DNA of 64,000 nucleotides from the NCBI RefSeq assembly GCF_003597395.2, contig NC_133773.1, positions 73,986,463 to 74,050,462 of the forward strand, in the 5' to 3' direction. Under the pieces are notes generated by a model. That model was given only the letters and a program-made list of their open reading frames with translations. It ran no database searches and was not told the origin of the DNA. The number at the start of each line of letters is the position of its first letter. Position 1 is the stretch's first letter. Below are positions 46,960-60,933 of this stretch, one piece after another. The stretch comes from Chelonoidis abingdonii (lineage: Eukaryota; Chordata; Testudines; Testudinidae). Made by a program: the position numbers and the translations under genes.

Positions 46960-47560
46960 CACCCCGTCTTATGTAGTACATGTTAAGGTAGCAGGTAGAG
47001 ACTTGATCAACTCCACATGTGGGCAGACCTTAGTCAGGGAAACAGTTTCCAGGCAGCAAGAATAGACTGACACATGCTGCCAAGTATTTCTTGTATTCAT
47101 GGCAAGACCTGGTTCTACTGGACAAGAGAAGTAGAGGGAGATGCCACGTCAGCTGGGAAACCTTCCCTGGCCCCTAATCATACTCAGAGACCAGCAGAAT
47201 TTCCCAGCCCTAATATATAAGGGAGTACTATTCAAACCAGTCAATGGCAAGATGACCCTAGCCCAGACATGAGATTTTTTGGGGCCCAGGTGAGATTATG
47301 AGGAGTTGCCTTACAAGAATCCCTCTAAATCAGAATTGCTTTTTGGAGCTATTCCTGGACAGCACAGGTACATGCTGCCCAAAGTTGGTGCTGAAAGTAA
47401 AGATGTAGTACTTAGTGTAGTTGTAAATTTTCTTCCTTGATTTTCTCTATACCTTACCACAATCACAATGATATTACTCATATCAAACTGATAACATTAT
47501 TTTTAATGGCAAAGAGAGGTCACAGAAGTGGGAATTCACTGGAAATCAGATCCTACTGAG
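46960..47560. other. Unannotated intronic sequence
   Basis: No gene or repeat boundary recognised between the LTR and the CR1 copy. Confidence 0.45.
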
Positions 47561-47564
47561 GAAA

Positions 47565-49372
47565 ATAGAAAGGAACACATTATGGTGAGTGAAGTGTAAA
47601 AGTATAATTAGGAAGGCCAATTTTTTTTAAGACACAAACTAATACCCAACATTTTAGTTCCTCAGAAGCAGGAAGCCTGGGTACTCTAGATAATCAAGGT
47701 GCTAAAGGAGCACTCAAGGAAAACAAGGCCACTGCAGGGAAGCTAAATGTAGTCTTAGCATTGGTCTTCACTGAAGAACATGTGAGAGATTCCCATGTCT
47801 GAGCCTTTCTTGTAGGTGAAAAATCTCAGGAACTGTCCCAGATTGAGGTGTCAATAGAGAAAATTTTGAAACCAATTGACAAATTAAATAGTAATAAGTC
47901 ACCAGGAGCAGATGGTATTCACCCAAGAGTTCTGAAGGAACTCAACTATGAAATTGGAGAGCTACTAACTGTGGCATGTAATCTATTGCTTACATTGAGC
48001 TCTGTACCAAATGACTGCAGGACAGCTAAAGTAATGCTGATTTTTTTTTTAAAGGCTTCGGAGGCAATTCTGGCAGTTCTTGCAACTTCAGTACCAGGCA
48101 AATTGGTTGGAAAATATAGTAAAGTACAGAATTGTTGGGGAAAAGTCGACACAGTTTTTTAAAGTGAAATCATGCCTCACCAATTTTTAGAATTCTTTGA
48201 GGGTGCCAACAAATGTGGACAAAGGTGGTCCAGTGACTGAAATGTACTTGGACTTCAAGAAAGTCTTTGACAAGGTCTCTCACCAAAAGCTCTTAACTAA
48301 AATAGGTAGTCATGGGATAGGGAAGGTCCTCTCATGGATCAGTAATTAGTTAAAAGATAGGAAACAAAATGTAGGATTGGACACAGGTAAAAAGTGGGGT
48401 TACCCATGTATCAGTACTGGGACCAGTGCTGTTCATTTTCATAAATTACCTAGAAAAAGGGCTAAACAGTGAAGTAGCAACGGTTGCAGATTATACTAAA
48501 ATACTCAAGATAGTTAAATCCGAAGAGTTACAAAGGGATCTCACAAAACTGGGTGACTGGGCAAAAAAAAGGCAGATGAAATTTAATGTTGGTAGAAGTG
48601 CACATTAATGCACACTGGAAAAAAAATTATACATCCAAAATGATGGATCTAAATTAGCTGTTACCACTCAAGAAAGAGATCTTGGAGTCATTGTGGATAG
48701 GTCTCAGAAAACATCTGCCCAATGTGCAGCGGCAGTCAATGTTAGAAATCATTAGGAAAGGGACAGAAACTAAGACAGAAAATATCATGATGCCACTATA
48801 TACATTCATGATATGCCCCGTACAGTTCTGATGCCCCACCTCAAAAAAGATGCATTAGAACTGGGAAAGATATACAGAGAAGCAACAAATATGGAAACTG
48901 TTCCATATCCCTAACCATATGAGGAGAGATTTAAAAGATTGGGACTATTCAGCCTAGAAGAGAGAGGCCTAGGAGGGGTATATGATAGAGGTTTAAAAAG
49001 AAAGTGAATAGGGAAGGACCCCTTCGCATAACACAAGAACCAGAGCTCACCCAATGAATTTAAGAAGCGGCAGTCAACCTGTGAAACTCCTTGATGGGGA
49101 TGTTTAACTAGGTTAAAAAATAATTAAATAAATTCATGGAGAATCATTCTATCAATGGCTATTGGCTAAGATGATGAGGGTCACAATCCCATGTTCTGGG
49201 AGATCCTAATCCGACTGCCAGAACCTGGGACTGGACAATAGGGGATAGAGCACTTTAAAATTGACCTGTTTTGTTTATTCCCTCTGAAGCACTTGGCATT
49301 GGTCACTGTCAGAAGACAGGATACTAGGCTAGATGGACCATTGGTTTGATGAAATATGGCTATTCTTGTGGT
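47565..49372 (+). mobile_element. CR1 LINE, 5'-truncated, plus strand
   Basis: An ORF at 47848-48162 includes LNSNKSPGADGIHPRVLKEL, the N-terminal motif of the CR1 reverse transcriptase domain. Later fragments (LFIFINYLEKGLNSEVATVA at 48429, then DLTKLGDWAKKRQMKFNVG) continue ORF2 in order but in shifted frames; the catalytic strand is decayed. The 3' end reads aggctagatggaccattggt and then atggctattcttg, the CR1 3' UTR. The copy is dead. Confidence 0.88.
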
Positions 49373-49379
49373 TTCATTT

Positions 49380-50245
49380 TGGCTTATATGGTCTTGAAAG
49401 CTTGAGTATGTACATTTATGATGGGCATTGAGAGGTTGACTTTTAGCATGATCTTTGCACAGAAAATGTCGACCCCTAATAATACTTCCTAATTACTTCA
49501 TCATTAACCAATGATGTCTCACAATTTGCAATATCCCTTACCTGCATGTCTAAATTTCCATTAGTGCTCTGTGAGGAAATACTCAGTTGCTCAAATATTC
49601 CAGGCATCCTAGATTTCCTATATATTTAGAGAGGACAAATCTGTTCTCTACACCCACAAAAGGACCTCTTGTGGCCAGAAGCTTTTGTAGAGCAACAGTT
49701 GTTTCAAGCACTTCCCTCAAGAACCTTTTACCACTTACTGAATTTCAAGGTCTGTGTAGTTATTTAGTTTTTGAAAAAATAAGAAACACATTGGTGTCCA
49801 ATGAACTGACTGTTATTTGCAGTCACAAGATTGTTGCTGAACATCCTGGCTTTTCTACAGTGGTGAGGTACAGCCAGCAAACTTTAAAATTACTGAGAGC
49901 CGAGTACTCAATAGTTTCTTTAATTTAAATGTAATGTGCTGTGATGTGGGTAATTGAAGTGAGGCGATGAGAGAGGAGAGGCCTTTTGCTCCTCAAAGCT
50001 TTCTTTTTTTAGAAATCACTGATATTTTGGCTTGATTGTGAGTCTGTGAATCATCTGGTATTGCTAAAATCTGGTAATTACCCTACTGTACCACTTATTT
50101 TGACTAGGCCACTTCAGTATTTCTGCGTCCTCTAAGTAAATTAAATCTTATTAGTGTATAGTTTATATCAGATAAATCATTGTGGAGGGTTTTTTTAGAC
50201 CTCTTCTCCCACCCACCCCCCAAGTGTGAGGCATTTGACAGTAAA
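49380..50245. other. Unannotated intronic sequence
   Basis: A 113-codon ORF at 49587-49928 has no recognisable domain and is treated as chance. Confidence 0.45.
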
Positions 50246-50249
50246 TGAA

Positions 50250-51144
50250 CTTTATAGAACTGGAAGGGACCTCGAGAGGTCATCTAGTCCAGTCCCCTGC
50301 ACTCAAGGCAGGACTAGTATTATCTAGACCATCCCTGACAGGTGTCTGTCCAACCTGCTCTTAAAAATTCCCAATGGTGGAGATTCCACAACATCCCTAG
50401 GCAATTTATTCCAGTGATTAGTCACTCTGACAGTTAGTTTTTCCTAATGTCCAACCTTAAATTGCTGCTGGTTGTCCTATCCTCAGAGGTTAAGAAGAAA
50501 AATTTTTCTCCCTCCTCCTTGCAACAACCTTTTATGTCCTTGAAAGCTATCATGTCCCCTCTCCATCTTGTTTTCAAGACCTTTAATCATTTTTGTTGCT
50601 CTTCTCTGGACTTTCTCTAATTTGTTCACATCTTTCCTGATATGTGGCATCCGGAACTGGACATCATACTCCAGTTGAGGCCTAATCAGCATGGAGTAGA
50701 GCAGAAGAATTACTACTTGTGTGTTGCTTACAATACTCCTGTTAATACATCCCAGAATGATGTTTGCTTTTTTTGCAACAGCGTTACACTGTTAACTCAT
50801 ATTTAGCTTGTGGTCCACCATGACCCTCAGATCCCTTCCTAGGCAGTCATTTCCCATTTTGCATGTGTGCAACTGATTGTTCCTTCCTAAGTGGAGCACT
50901 TTGCATTTGTCCTATTGGATTTCATCCTATTTACTTCAGATCATTTCTCCAGTTTGTCCAGAACATTTTGAATTTTAATCATATCTTCCGAAGCACTTGC
51001 AACCCCTCCCCACTTGGTATCGTCCGCAAACTTTATAAGTGTACTCTCTATGTCCTTATCTAAATCATTGATGAAGATATTGAACAGAACCCTGTGGGAC
51101 TCCACTCGTTATGCCCTTCCAGCATGACTGTGAACCACTGAATG
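50250..51144 (-). mobile_element. CR1 LINE, 5'-truncated, minus strand
   Basis: The left edge reads actggaagggacctcgagag and then tcatctagtccagtcccctg, the reverse complement of the CR1 3' UTR. The minus-strand ORF 50483-50692 has RPQLEYDVQF and VNKLEKVQRRATKMIKGL, the ORF2 C-terminal region. It is less decayed than the copy at 31.8 kb in its 3' UTR. Confidence 0.88.
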
Positions 51145-51149
51145 GACTT

Positions 51150-51835
51150 CCTTTGGAGCATTCATTCCTAAATGGACTTTCTCTGGAACATTCCTTCTCC
51201 ATTTCAAACTCTCCCTGTTGAAGAAGCAAGCACATTTTTGAAAGCTCCTAAAAATAAAATGCCTACCTTGGTATAAGAAGAGGGACACTATTTATAGACC
51301 AATTAAATGGGACTGACTTGTCTTTGCTAGTATTTGTAAAAATTACCAAGCCTGTCAGTTAAGAACAGGTAGTGACTGGGCCCAGCACAACAAAGAACAA
51401 GTCAGTGATCTTCTTCATATTGATATGAGAAGTTAAATTTTAAAAGAAAAGAGAGTGCCTCCTAAATAAATATTGGTAAAGACTAGTACAAAAACTTGAC
51501 AGCAATCATAGCCAATCTAGATCATATTTTTCATCTCACAACCATTACAAAAGAGTCTTCCCTCCTACCTACTAGTGTCTAAGAAAACTTTGTATCTCAG
51601 AAGAAGCTATTGTCGATTAACTTTAAAGACTACTTGTCGTAAGGGCATGAAGATATTTCAAAAAACCTAGCATAATAGCTTCAATTTAAATACTTTGCCA
51701 AATGCCTATGGCTATATTTCTCAAATATATTGGAATAATCTCTGAAATTGAAATGGTAGAGTTGAGCAAACAATTTGCCTTGAATACTTTGTGAATGGGG
51801 CCCTTTTTAAATGTTTATATTACTTGTGAAACAAG
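51150..51835. other. Unannotated intronic sequence
   Basis: No gene or repeat boundary recognised. Confidence 0.45.
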
Positions 51836-51839
51836 TGTG

Positions 51840-52640
51840 ACCTTTCCGCCTGCAGCAGAAAGGCTGGCCTCAAATACCTAGGGGTTCCTCTAAAAATCTG
51901 CCAACATCTCTGGCTTGAGCTCCCACCTCAGGAAATGGAAAAATGAAATACCTTGCCTAGATGCCCTTAATAAGCAATTTTTCCCCTCTCGCAAGTACTG
52001 GATCAATGTATACAACCAAGAAAATGATATAAAAGAGGAAAGGACACAGCGTTTATTTGGGGAAACACAATAAATAACAGGATGTTTAAAAACTTAGTAA
52101 CTAACTCGCTCCCCCCACATACACACGTACATACAGTTTCTTCAGAAGTAGTTCTTTGCCTCGGGTTCCTTACTTTCCAATGTGAATGTTCAGTGGATCA
52201 ATGCCACTTCCATCCTTTTCTTTGTGTCCTGATCACAGTTTGTTGCAAGTGGGTAGTTAGCTAGAGGAAGTGCTACTTGTCTTCCAAGAATTGATGCCTG
52301 ACTGCTGCTTCTGTGTCATTTCTTAATGTAATGTTGTCCAGCCTAGAGGCTCTGCCACCTGACCCAGCGATTGGGCTTACAGTTTTAGTGGTGTGTGTTA
52401 GGGACAGCTGGCCACCGTCTTCTCTGTGTAACCACTCACAATCTCTCATCTCAATGCTGAGTCTCAGGCTCTACCACATAATCTAGCTATAGCGATTACA
52501 ATGGTGGTGGGTAGGGACACCTGTATACCATCCCCTTTGCATTTGTCTCCACCACGTCAGATCCATGTCCCCACTAGAGTTCACTCAGTTGTCATTCCTC
52601 TGGCAATGGCATATGGGACCCTTGACCACCTTGCCACCGG
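51840..52640. repeat. Unclassified repeat with 119-bp tandem duplication
   Basis: aggctctgccacctgaccca at 52347 has a diverged counterpart aggctctaccacataatcta at 52466, and the following gcgatt..ttagtggtg..tagggaca..ccaccgtc order is shared. The whole stretch has repeat-like composition (gtttatttggggaaacac at 52051). It may be internal retroelement sequence; I cannot name it. Confidence 0.5.
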
Positions 52641-52644
52641 GGAT

Positions 52645-55600
52645 TTTGTGCCATTAAAGTTGATCTAATAACTTGCTCTTGAACTGTTACAAATTATTCT
52701 AGTGAGTATTTCTTGCTTGTTACTTTATTAGCTATTTGATTACCAAACTAGCCTGATGTTTCTCGTTGTATAAACAGCCAAGCTGTCAAAAAAGAAAAAT
52801 CACCAAATTTCAAATTTCAAAATTTCAAATTTGCAAATACTATTGTCTGCTGTAAGCTTTTTGGAAAAATACCTAAATGTTGAAGAAAATTTTCGATCAG
52901 CTGTAGTAAGCAAGAGTATTGCACAGTTCTGTTTATGAACGTTGTAGTTGCTCTTGTCTTGTCAATTTAAATGGCTGAGGAGCAGAGTTCTGGCCAAGGA
53001 GGTTTAGAGACTTACTATAAATTCCATGCCCTATGAGATATACGTGGCAGAAATATGATATACATTCTTGAGTGGACACATTTAATTTACTGGTCTGTAT
53101 TTTATATTGTCTTACCACTAATTAGTCACATTATTCATAAATTGTGTGTATGTAGGTATGATCCAGTGACTGCCCTCCACATAAACCAGTCTGTTGTGGG
53201 AAAAGGCTGTGGAATGGAAGGTGCCACCAACTCTGGGGGTAAGGGTGGGTTGTAACGCCTTGTGTACATGATAAAGAAGCTGTGTCTCTGTTACTGCTGC
53301 AGCTTGTGAGGGAGTTCTATAATAGGTTCTTTGGGTCTAAGTTTGCATAAAATATATTTTGTTACACCAGTCTTGTAATTTTCCTATGTGATTCTGCTGT
53401 CTGACATGTGACCTATATATGTGAGGGAGTGTGTATGTGCTGCTATGCTATAATTTATTTTGCAAGCTTTAGCTTGTTAAAGCTCCTGTCATCACTGCCT
53501 GTGTGCAGAGCCTGGCTACCCATTAAATGTACTCCCAGACTACCCATGTGACAGTATCCTTGTAAAGGAACTTGTCCTCTTTACCACCAAAATGGTGTAA
53601 AAAGAGAAAACACATTCTTAAGGAGTGGAACTTCTTCCACCCATTTTTTTTGTAAGTTCTGCAGAATTCTGAAACAAAAGTGTTGTTACTTAAGTGCTGT
53701 TCAGACACAGTACCACAGTAAGGCCGGATTACTATACAGAAGTTTTTTTGGTGCTATTAAAGTACAAATCATAAGGTCTGTCAACAAGTTGGCTGGTGAA
53801 ATATAATAGACTACAACAATCAGATTTAAACTTTTTTCCAAAAAAAATTACTTTGACGTTGCATTGTCCAAAACATTTTTAAAATTGATTTCCACAGTCT
53901 CCCATCAATAAATTCTGAATATATTTAATAACTTAAATGAGGTTAATCCACCCTTACAAAATAAATTAGATATTTTTTTTTAGTTTCCTAACATCATTTC
54001 AGGTCACTAAAACAACTTTAACTCTTTGAACAAGTAATACTGTTTTGCATAGATAACTCCCAAATTATTATAGAATGCATATTAAAACACTTTTACTTTC
54101 TGTTATTCTTTATGGGCAAAATGTGATCTGGAAGGCAGTGCTCACATGCCGGAATAGTGGGGATTGGTTTCCAGGGCAGTGAATAGTGGTGACTCTCCTA
54201 GCTCAGCGGCAGCCTCCAGAGGGCAAGGAGGCATGATGAGAACACCACTGTTTGGAGAAAATACCTTTCAGCTCCCTCCTCCCCTGGAGAAAATCATGTT
54301 GCTGCCTTCTGGGTCTGGCTCTCTTTCTCCTCTGACAACTCAAGTTATGGACAGATGTGGTCCCGGAGGACCCCAACAAAAGAGAACTTGAGAGATTCTC
54401 TGGGTGGGTCATTAAATTGTTATCTTCATATTCAACCTTGCCCTTTCCCCTTCCCCCAGATAAAAATCACACTCTGAACTAGACCCATTCTATGACCTGA
54501 AGTGGATTTCATACATTTTCACCAGCCGTCATGTTGATGAATCCATTGCTATGGAAGTAAGCTCATTGCTAGTCATTTCTGCCAGCTTGAAGTCTTTCAT
54601 CAAACTTTTTCTGAATTTTGAAAAATATATCATGAAAGCAGTGTAAACAAATAAACAAAAGTCTGGAGTCAGCGGTTTGGACCCACTCTGTCTAATGTAT
54701 TCAGAGCCACACATGCTGTGTGGTACCAAAACCAAATCATATACAAAGTCAGGTTTTTCCCACAGAAACATCATGTACTAAACCCACCAAATCCTCTATC
54801 ATTTTCCAAGTGGTAGCTGCAATGTTGTAAAAAAAAAAAAGTATGCTTGTACTCCCTGCAATGGACAGATGCACAGTATGTTTTTTTAAAGAAACTTATT
54901 TTAATAACAATGAAGTCCTACAAACAATTTTGTTAAACACTTGTAATAAACTAGTATACCACTGTATGAAATCACTGTTTGTCTGTATGTTACAAACAAT
55001 AGCCTGGAACTAGTTTATCTTCTCCCACATCCAACCACTTCCTCATCCCTTTGTCCTCTTGGTATGAATTTGATCATAAGTGTCTAAGAGAACTATCTGA
55101 AGTCTGAGGGGAGGGGTGTCAGCACCACTCTTTTAACTCACATTTACCTTAATCTGCAAGACCTCCTATTACTAATGTAGTCCTGGGTCCCCATACTGAG
55201 GGAAAGGGCTGATTATTTTATGGAATATTATAAAGTTATAGTGCATGTTTTGTTTTGATATTTTCCAGTAGTGAGCTAGGTGAATACTGTATTAAAATAA
55301 AATAGTCTAAGCATCTGCTTGAAATTACAAGTGATCTTGCTTCTAATGTGCTCAGACCTCTTGTAAGCACTTTCCACAACAATCTTGATTGTATTTTAAT
55401 TGCACAGCTGCAGATACAAAACAAAATTTAAGCTTACCTGCTCTAATACTCACAGTACAATATAAAACCTGTGCGTACAAACATTTCATTACACATGGAA
55501 TGTTTTATGTTGGATGGGACATTGCTTGACAAAGTAGGTAGATGGGATTACCAACAACACCTCTTGCTAGAGCCTTGGAACAGTGACAGTTAGTCAAGAC

Positions 55601-56660
55601 AGACAAGGATCCAGCCTTAATTTGGGGAACAACTAAACAGACTTGTGTAAATAAGATGACAGACGATTTAACTACCTTATACTCAGCCAATAAACCTTTT
55701 GTTTTTTCTTTGAAAGATGCCTCAGATGTACCCTGTAAATCCAAAAGATTTAAAATCATATAAAATTCCCTAATCTTTGGTTTGATGGAGGAATTACTGG
55801 GTGATATTCTATGGCCTGTGTCAGGAAGTAGGGCAGAATAGATGATCATAATGGCTTCTAGTGGCCTGGCCTTCCACCTCTCTAAGGTGTTTACTGTCCT
55901 TTTTCCCAGGAGATTCAGAGCATTAGTACTGCTTTTAAAGTTGCTTCCTGTGCATAAAAGTTATGCTCTTCCAATCATAAAACAAATTCCATACTATATG
56001 ACTGTCATATAACACAGCTTTAATATTAAATATATTATCAAATATTTTCAGCATGCTTGTTAATGATCAATTTGTAGACTTTAAAAATAAAAAGCTCACC
56101 AAAAATTGAGTAGTTTAAAATAATGAATAAATTTGGAGCTGTGATATGTGCAGAGACATTATCCCCAAAAAAGGCTAAGTTCATTGAGTAAAATATTTTG
56201 TAATTTGTACGCTCCGGACTAATCACTCAAGATTCGGAGACACTTTCACTTGGGCTCAAAACTTGGCATAGGCTTACATTTCTTCATTGTAGAATGCTGG
56301 CATCTTGCATCTTGTCTTCCCTCCAGTTAATCATTGTCTTAAATTTCTAAACTGAAGGTAGTTTATTTGTAATTATAAGACTGGTTTTCCCTGCAACTGC
56401 CAATGACAAAGTCAAAGCAATTTTGGTGAATTCTCCCCCTCCCCTTATTGGAAATTCAAATTGTTTCCTCTAAAGTAGCTACTTAGTAAATGATTTAATG
56501 AAACACTTGTACTAATAGCATGAACTATTAACCATTTCATGCTCCTTAGCATATTAGATGTTGACCAAAACACACTTTTACCACAGGACCATGTGGATGA
56601 TAAATCCTGATTTGAAGAGAAATGGCACTTGAGAGCCACTGGATTCTATCTCAAAAACTA
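52645..56660. other. Long unannotated intronic stretch
   Basis: About 4 kb, AT-rich. ORFs such as 54164-54391 and 55505-55849 lack domains and splice context. No element ends seen. 56663-56670 is the left TSD of the next element. Confidence 0.5.
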
Positions 56661-56670
56661 AGAACTATGG

Positions 56671-56979
56671 CAAAGGTAGGCAACCTATGGCACATGTGCC
56701 AAAGGCAATAAGCGAGCCGATTTTCAGTTGCACTCACACTGCGTGGGTCCTGGCCACTGGTCTGGTGGTCTCTGCATTTTAATTTAATTTTAAATGAAGC
56801 TTCTTAAACATTTTAAAAACCTTATTTACTTTACATACAACAATAGTTTAGTTATATAGTATAGACTTATAGAAAGAGCCCTTTTAAGAACATTAATGTA
56901 TTACTGACACGCGAAACCTTAAATTAGAGTGAATAAATGAAGACTCGGCACACCACTTCTGAAAGGTTGCCGATCCCTG
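56671..56979 (+). mobile_element. Complete hAT MITE with perfect 8-bp TSD
   Basis: 309 bp between aactatgg at 56663-56670 and 56980-56987. The left end caaaggtaggcaacctatgg is a decayed CAGGGGTAGGCAACC; the right end ggttgccgatccctg is better kept. It is the longest and most complete of four family members here (others at 1930, 6817 and 38093). Confidence 0.93.
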
Positions 56980-57039
56980 AACTATGGTATTTATATTTTA
57001 TTTTATCCTATTTTTTTCTCTCTTCCGCATTCAACAAGG

Positions 57040-57495
57040 TTGTGTCGGTCCCTTGCAATTTCTTCCTTCACAACCTCTCCGGTTTCAGTCATCCACTTGT
57101 AGTCCATGCATTGTTCATCTTCCATCTCAGTTACTTCAGCTCTTCCATGTTGATCCACACATCACTCCCATCCAATCCATTCAAAGTGCAGCTGTTAAAA
57201 TTGAGCTTCTTATCCCTTGGTGTTGTCATATCATCACTCCTCCTTAGAATCTCTCCAGTGCTTCCCTTGTCTCAACTATATCAAGTTAAAACTTTTTGTC
57301 CTTGCCTGAAGGCTTTGTTTTAGCTTAACCTAATGTGTTCTCTTTCTCCTCCCCCATCCCCCACTGCTCTGCTTCACAATTGTTGGCAGGCCTCCTTCAT
57401 CAGCTTCTCTCACACCTGTCTCGGTATATTTTTCTATGGCATTTACTATAAATGCTCTCTCAAGTTTTGCTCAGTAAGACAATCTACTCTTGTAA
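57040..57495 (+). repeat. Possible old LINE (L2-like) fragment
   Basis: Pyrimidine-rich sequence with aatccattcaaagtgcagct and atctctccagtgcttccc resembles degenerate 3' ORF sequence of L2-type LINEs. The 128-codon ORF at 56937-57323 spans the MITE edge and this region and shows no catalytic motif. Confidence 0.35.
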
Positions 57496-57499
57496 TGTG

Positions 57500-58510
57500 A
57501 ATACCTCTTCAACACTCATGTCTTCTGATCCCACAAGAAGTGAGTTGGTAATTGTAATATTTTGTATACAAATATAACCATCAAGATGTGCATGTGCTCA
57601 AACTGTCACCCAGAGATCATATTGCTTAAAGTATTATCCTTCTTTATCCCTCCTCCCCACTATTAACCTTCATTCATCATGATTTATCGATGAACAGTCC
57701 ATAAATAACTAATGAACAAATTTTTACATCTAAATAATTTGGCACACATTTAAAATCCTCAATAATGAGGGTCAATTAAAGATCATTTTATGAACAAAAA
57801 ATCTAAATTCATTGGTTAACTGATTCATAGAGGAAAATATGCACCGTGTTTTGGCTTCTTAGCAAAACTTAAAGTATATTATATTATTAAACAGAAGTTT
57901 GTTTCTAGTCAGCAAAAGTGTATTTAAAGTACCTTATAGAAAGAAGGAAGGCATTGTTTTAATGTACGTAGCCCGAGAGCGACAAGTACTATCATCTCAT
58001 GTGAGTCTCCTGGACTAGAGTACTCATTCTTCCAGGCACCAAACTTACTTTCAAACATGTAGTCCAGCATAAAAGAACATTTAAGTATCTGACATTAAAA
58101 AAAATTAGGCCATTGTGTATATTTTAAGGTTGGGAACAGAGAAGAGTGCCTGGCACCAGGCTACTTTCTTTATGTAAATGAAGGGGTTTTTTAACCGGGG
58201 GCGGGGGGGAGAAATAAATGTTCACCCATTGTAATGAGTGATATCAGTCAAATACTAATTAGCAATTAGTGTCAGTGGTTTAATTCTGTATAGATGTATT
58301 TCTATCTCAACAGCATTAGAAATGGTGCCAAAGCACTAAATGGATTTAGTACTACTTTAGATTGTATTTTTAAAATTAATGGACAGTCCTCAAAAGACCA
58401 CTTTCTTTTCACTTCAGTCTATCCATACATTTTTATCATATTTTGTGGAGACTTTAAATTTTGTCTGTTAATATTTCCCCTAGAGGTGATTTGATCATGT
58501 TTGACTCACT
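57500..58510. other. Unannotated intronic sequence
   Basis: No gene or repeat boundary recognised; 58195-58210 is a G-rich run. Confidence 0.45.
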
Positions 58511-58514
58511 AACG

Positions 58515-58625
58515 CTCTATAGACTGGTGGTTAGGGTACTGGCCTGCCATATAGGAGACCCAGTTCAAGTTCCTCAGCTGCCGTCTCAAGCTAGTTTAAT
58601 TGTATACTTAATCTTGTTTATGGAG
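58515..58625 (+). repeat. tRNA-derived SINE, 3'-truncated
   Basis: actggtggttagggtactgg (A-box-like) followed by ataggagacccagttcaagt with a B-box-like cagttcaagttcc at 58561-58573. The tail is not recognised. Confidence 0.75.
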
Positions 58626-58629
58626 CAGG

Positions 58630-60585
58630 CCCAATTTTCACTTCTACACACACTTGAAGCACTTTTCAAAAAACTCAATCCACTATATCTCTGAAAGTAC
58701 TGAACTGGGCCATCGATCCTTTCGCAGTCCAGAAACTTTCATTGAAACCAATCTATTTCTACCTGAATTATAATAGCAATATTAGATATACTGGGGGTTT
58801 TGAGAGGAAGGTGATAAGTATCTTAAAAAATAGATAGGAAACCATATTAACAGGCTACTTGGAGCGATTTCAAACAACTACTCGTATTATGTGGTTTGAA
58901 ACATAGTTTGAACCACAGTCCTAAATAATGCTTAACTCCTGTTTCAAATTTAGGGTCACAAATATTTCTCCATGCTTTTACAATAATTAACAGATGGACT
59001 AATTTTAAAACAAAACATACTGTCATTTCATCCAAAAGGAGTGTCTCATGAATGCAGAGATGACTTAAGGCAAAATAATCCATATTTACTAAAAATGCAT
59101 GGGGCCTGCCTCTCTCTTTCTTTATCTCCCTCCTTGTGTTTCCAAGTGCCTCACACCTTGTTAAATAATTTCAGGAAACTCTTTGAAGTGTAGGGCATGG
59201 ATTAGAGAATTCTAAACCTTCTGCCTGTAGTCGTGGAGATACGGGTTGCTTTCTTACTCACTGAAGATCTCAATTTGCCATTTCATGGAGTTCCCCTTCC
59301 AGAGAAAAGATAAAGGGTTCAGTCTGGTCTCTCTCCTCTTTTAGATAAGTCCTATTGAGAACTTATCATGGGATATGTAATTCAGCATGCATCTGTGTAT
59401 AGGAAAGTGATGTATTCAGACTTCTCAGAGTTAAAAATGCAACAGTTTCCTGAAAATGTTGCTACATGCATGTCAGGGCATATTAAGTTTCTGCAAAGAT
59501 TTGAGCTTTAGCAAAGCTGTTAGTCACTTGCTGTAGGTGCTGAATTCTGCTCCTGATAGAAAGTATATTTTATAAAGTAGGTGGCAAACTGTTCAGTATA
59601 CGGTAGTAGGAAGTGATTCATGAGTCCACAAGATCTGCCTCTGTTTAACTCTCTTACCAGCAAGAGGACTGAATTTAACTGTTGCCCCCGGTGAAGTGAA
59701 AATAGTTATGGAATGGTTAGACTTCAGGTAGTCAGAAAAAGGTGAAATAATAGAAGAAAGGTTTTTGGCATGGGAAGCAGCAGTTGTGTGTGTTCAATCA
59801 ATATGTTTTGCTGTTTCCACAACAGGACAGAGAAAGTAAGTGCACAGTGCATATTTACTAAACTCAAGTGTAAGGTTTTTTTCAGATAAAGAATTTCTTT
59901 TCAATAACAAAAAGCAAATGAGGTAGGAAAGCACTGATGACCGCTGCAACAGTAGTAATTTGTGAGACAATGGAACAAGAGATTATTGAAAGTTCTGATT
60001 TACTGATGTAAGTGTGCTAATTGTACTGTGCACACGCCACTAGCAGAGGGAGTACATGACTTGGAAGAAAATGTGGAAAAACAAGGAGCCACGGGAAAAG
60101 AACATTGTGATTCAGTGTTACACTCTGGGATGGAGGGAAGAATCCAATGTCTTCAAAAAACATTTTAATCATAAATGTATGGTTGTGGCATGATATCGTT
60201 ACAGTTCTGAGTTAAGTGTTTAAGTGCCATAAATGTGTATTGCCATGCCTTAAAATGCTGAGATTTTTTTCAGATCTGAACTCTGAATTTCCTTGGTTTA
60301 TAATGTGTATTTTTTTTTGCATAATTACAACACCTCAGTATTGTTTTTCTCCTAGATAAAGTTGAAGGTACATACAAATAAATCTCCGTATTAGTGTAAT
60401 TTTTGTTTACTAAAGCCCAAAATACATTCCAATGTATTTTTATTATACTATAAATATTCTTGGTGATAAATGGACAACGAAATACATACATGCTATGCAG
60501 AAGAATTTATTAGCTAAGGCCGTGTCTGCAAATTCCTGTCATTTGAGTAGTCTTCGTATACATCTTCCCACAGTGAAGTCAATGG
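58630..60585. other. Unannotated intronic sequence
   Basis: About 2 kb without recognised gene or repeat ends. Confidence 0.5.
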
Positions 60586-60589
60586 GAGT

Positions 60590-60695
60590 AAGTCTGGCCT
60601 TGTGGCTAAGGCACGTGAGGATATGTAGATTCTTTTCCTGGTTCTGCTGCAGACTTACTCCATGACATTAGAAAAGTCACTTAATCTATGGTGGC
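60590..60695 (+). repeat. tRNA/MIR-like SINE
   Basis: ggccttgtggctaaggcacg at the head, then ttcttttcctggttctgctg, cagacttactccatgac and aaaagtcacttaatct follow the SINE consensus order. It abuts the CR1 element. Confidence 0.65.
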
Positions 60696-60933
60696 ATTCT
60701 CAGAAATGCTTCCAGTTCCACGTGCAGGGCCAGCGAGGCAGGCAGAGCTTCGGAGTCTCAATGCGTGGCTGAGACAATAGTGTAGAGAGGAGGGGTTTAG
60801 ATTTATTAGGAACTGGGGAAACTTTTGGGATAGGAGGAGCCTATACAGGACGGATGGGCTCCCCCTAAACCAAAATGGATCCAGACTGCTGGCATTTAAC
60901 ATTAAAAAGGTTGCACAGCAGTTTTTAAACTAA

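Noticed and set aside
46416..46986. Gly/Arg-rich ORFs of 112-130 codons
   Set aside because: Low-complexity translation of a GC-rich hAT insert; not a protein family.
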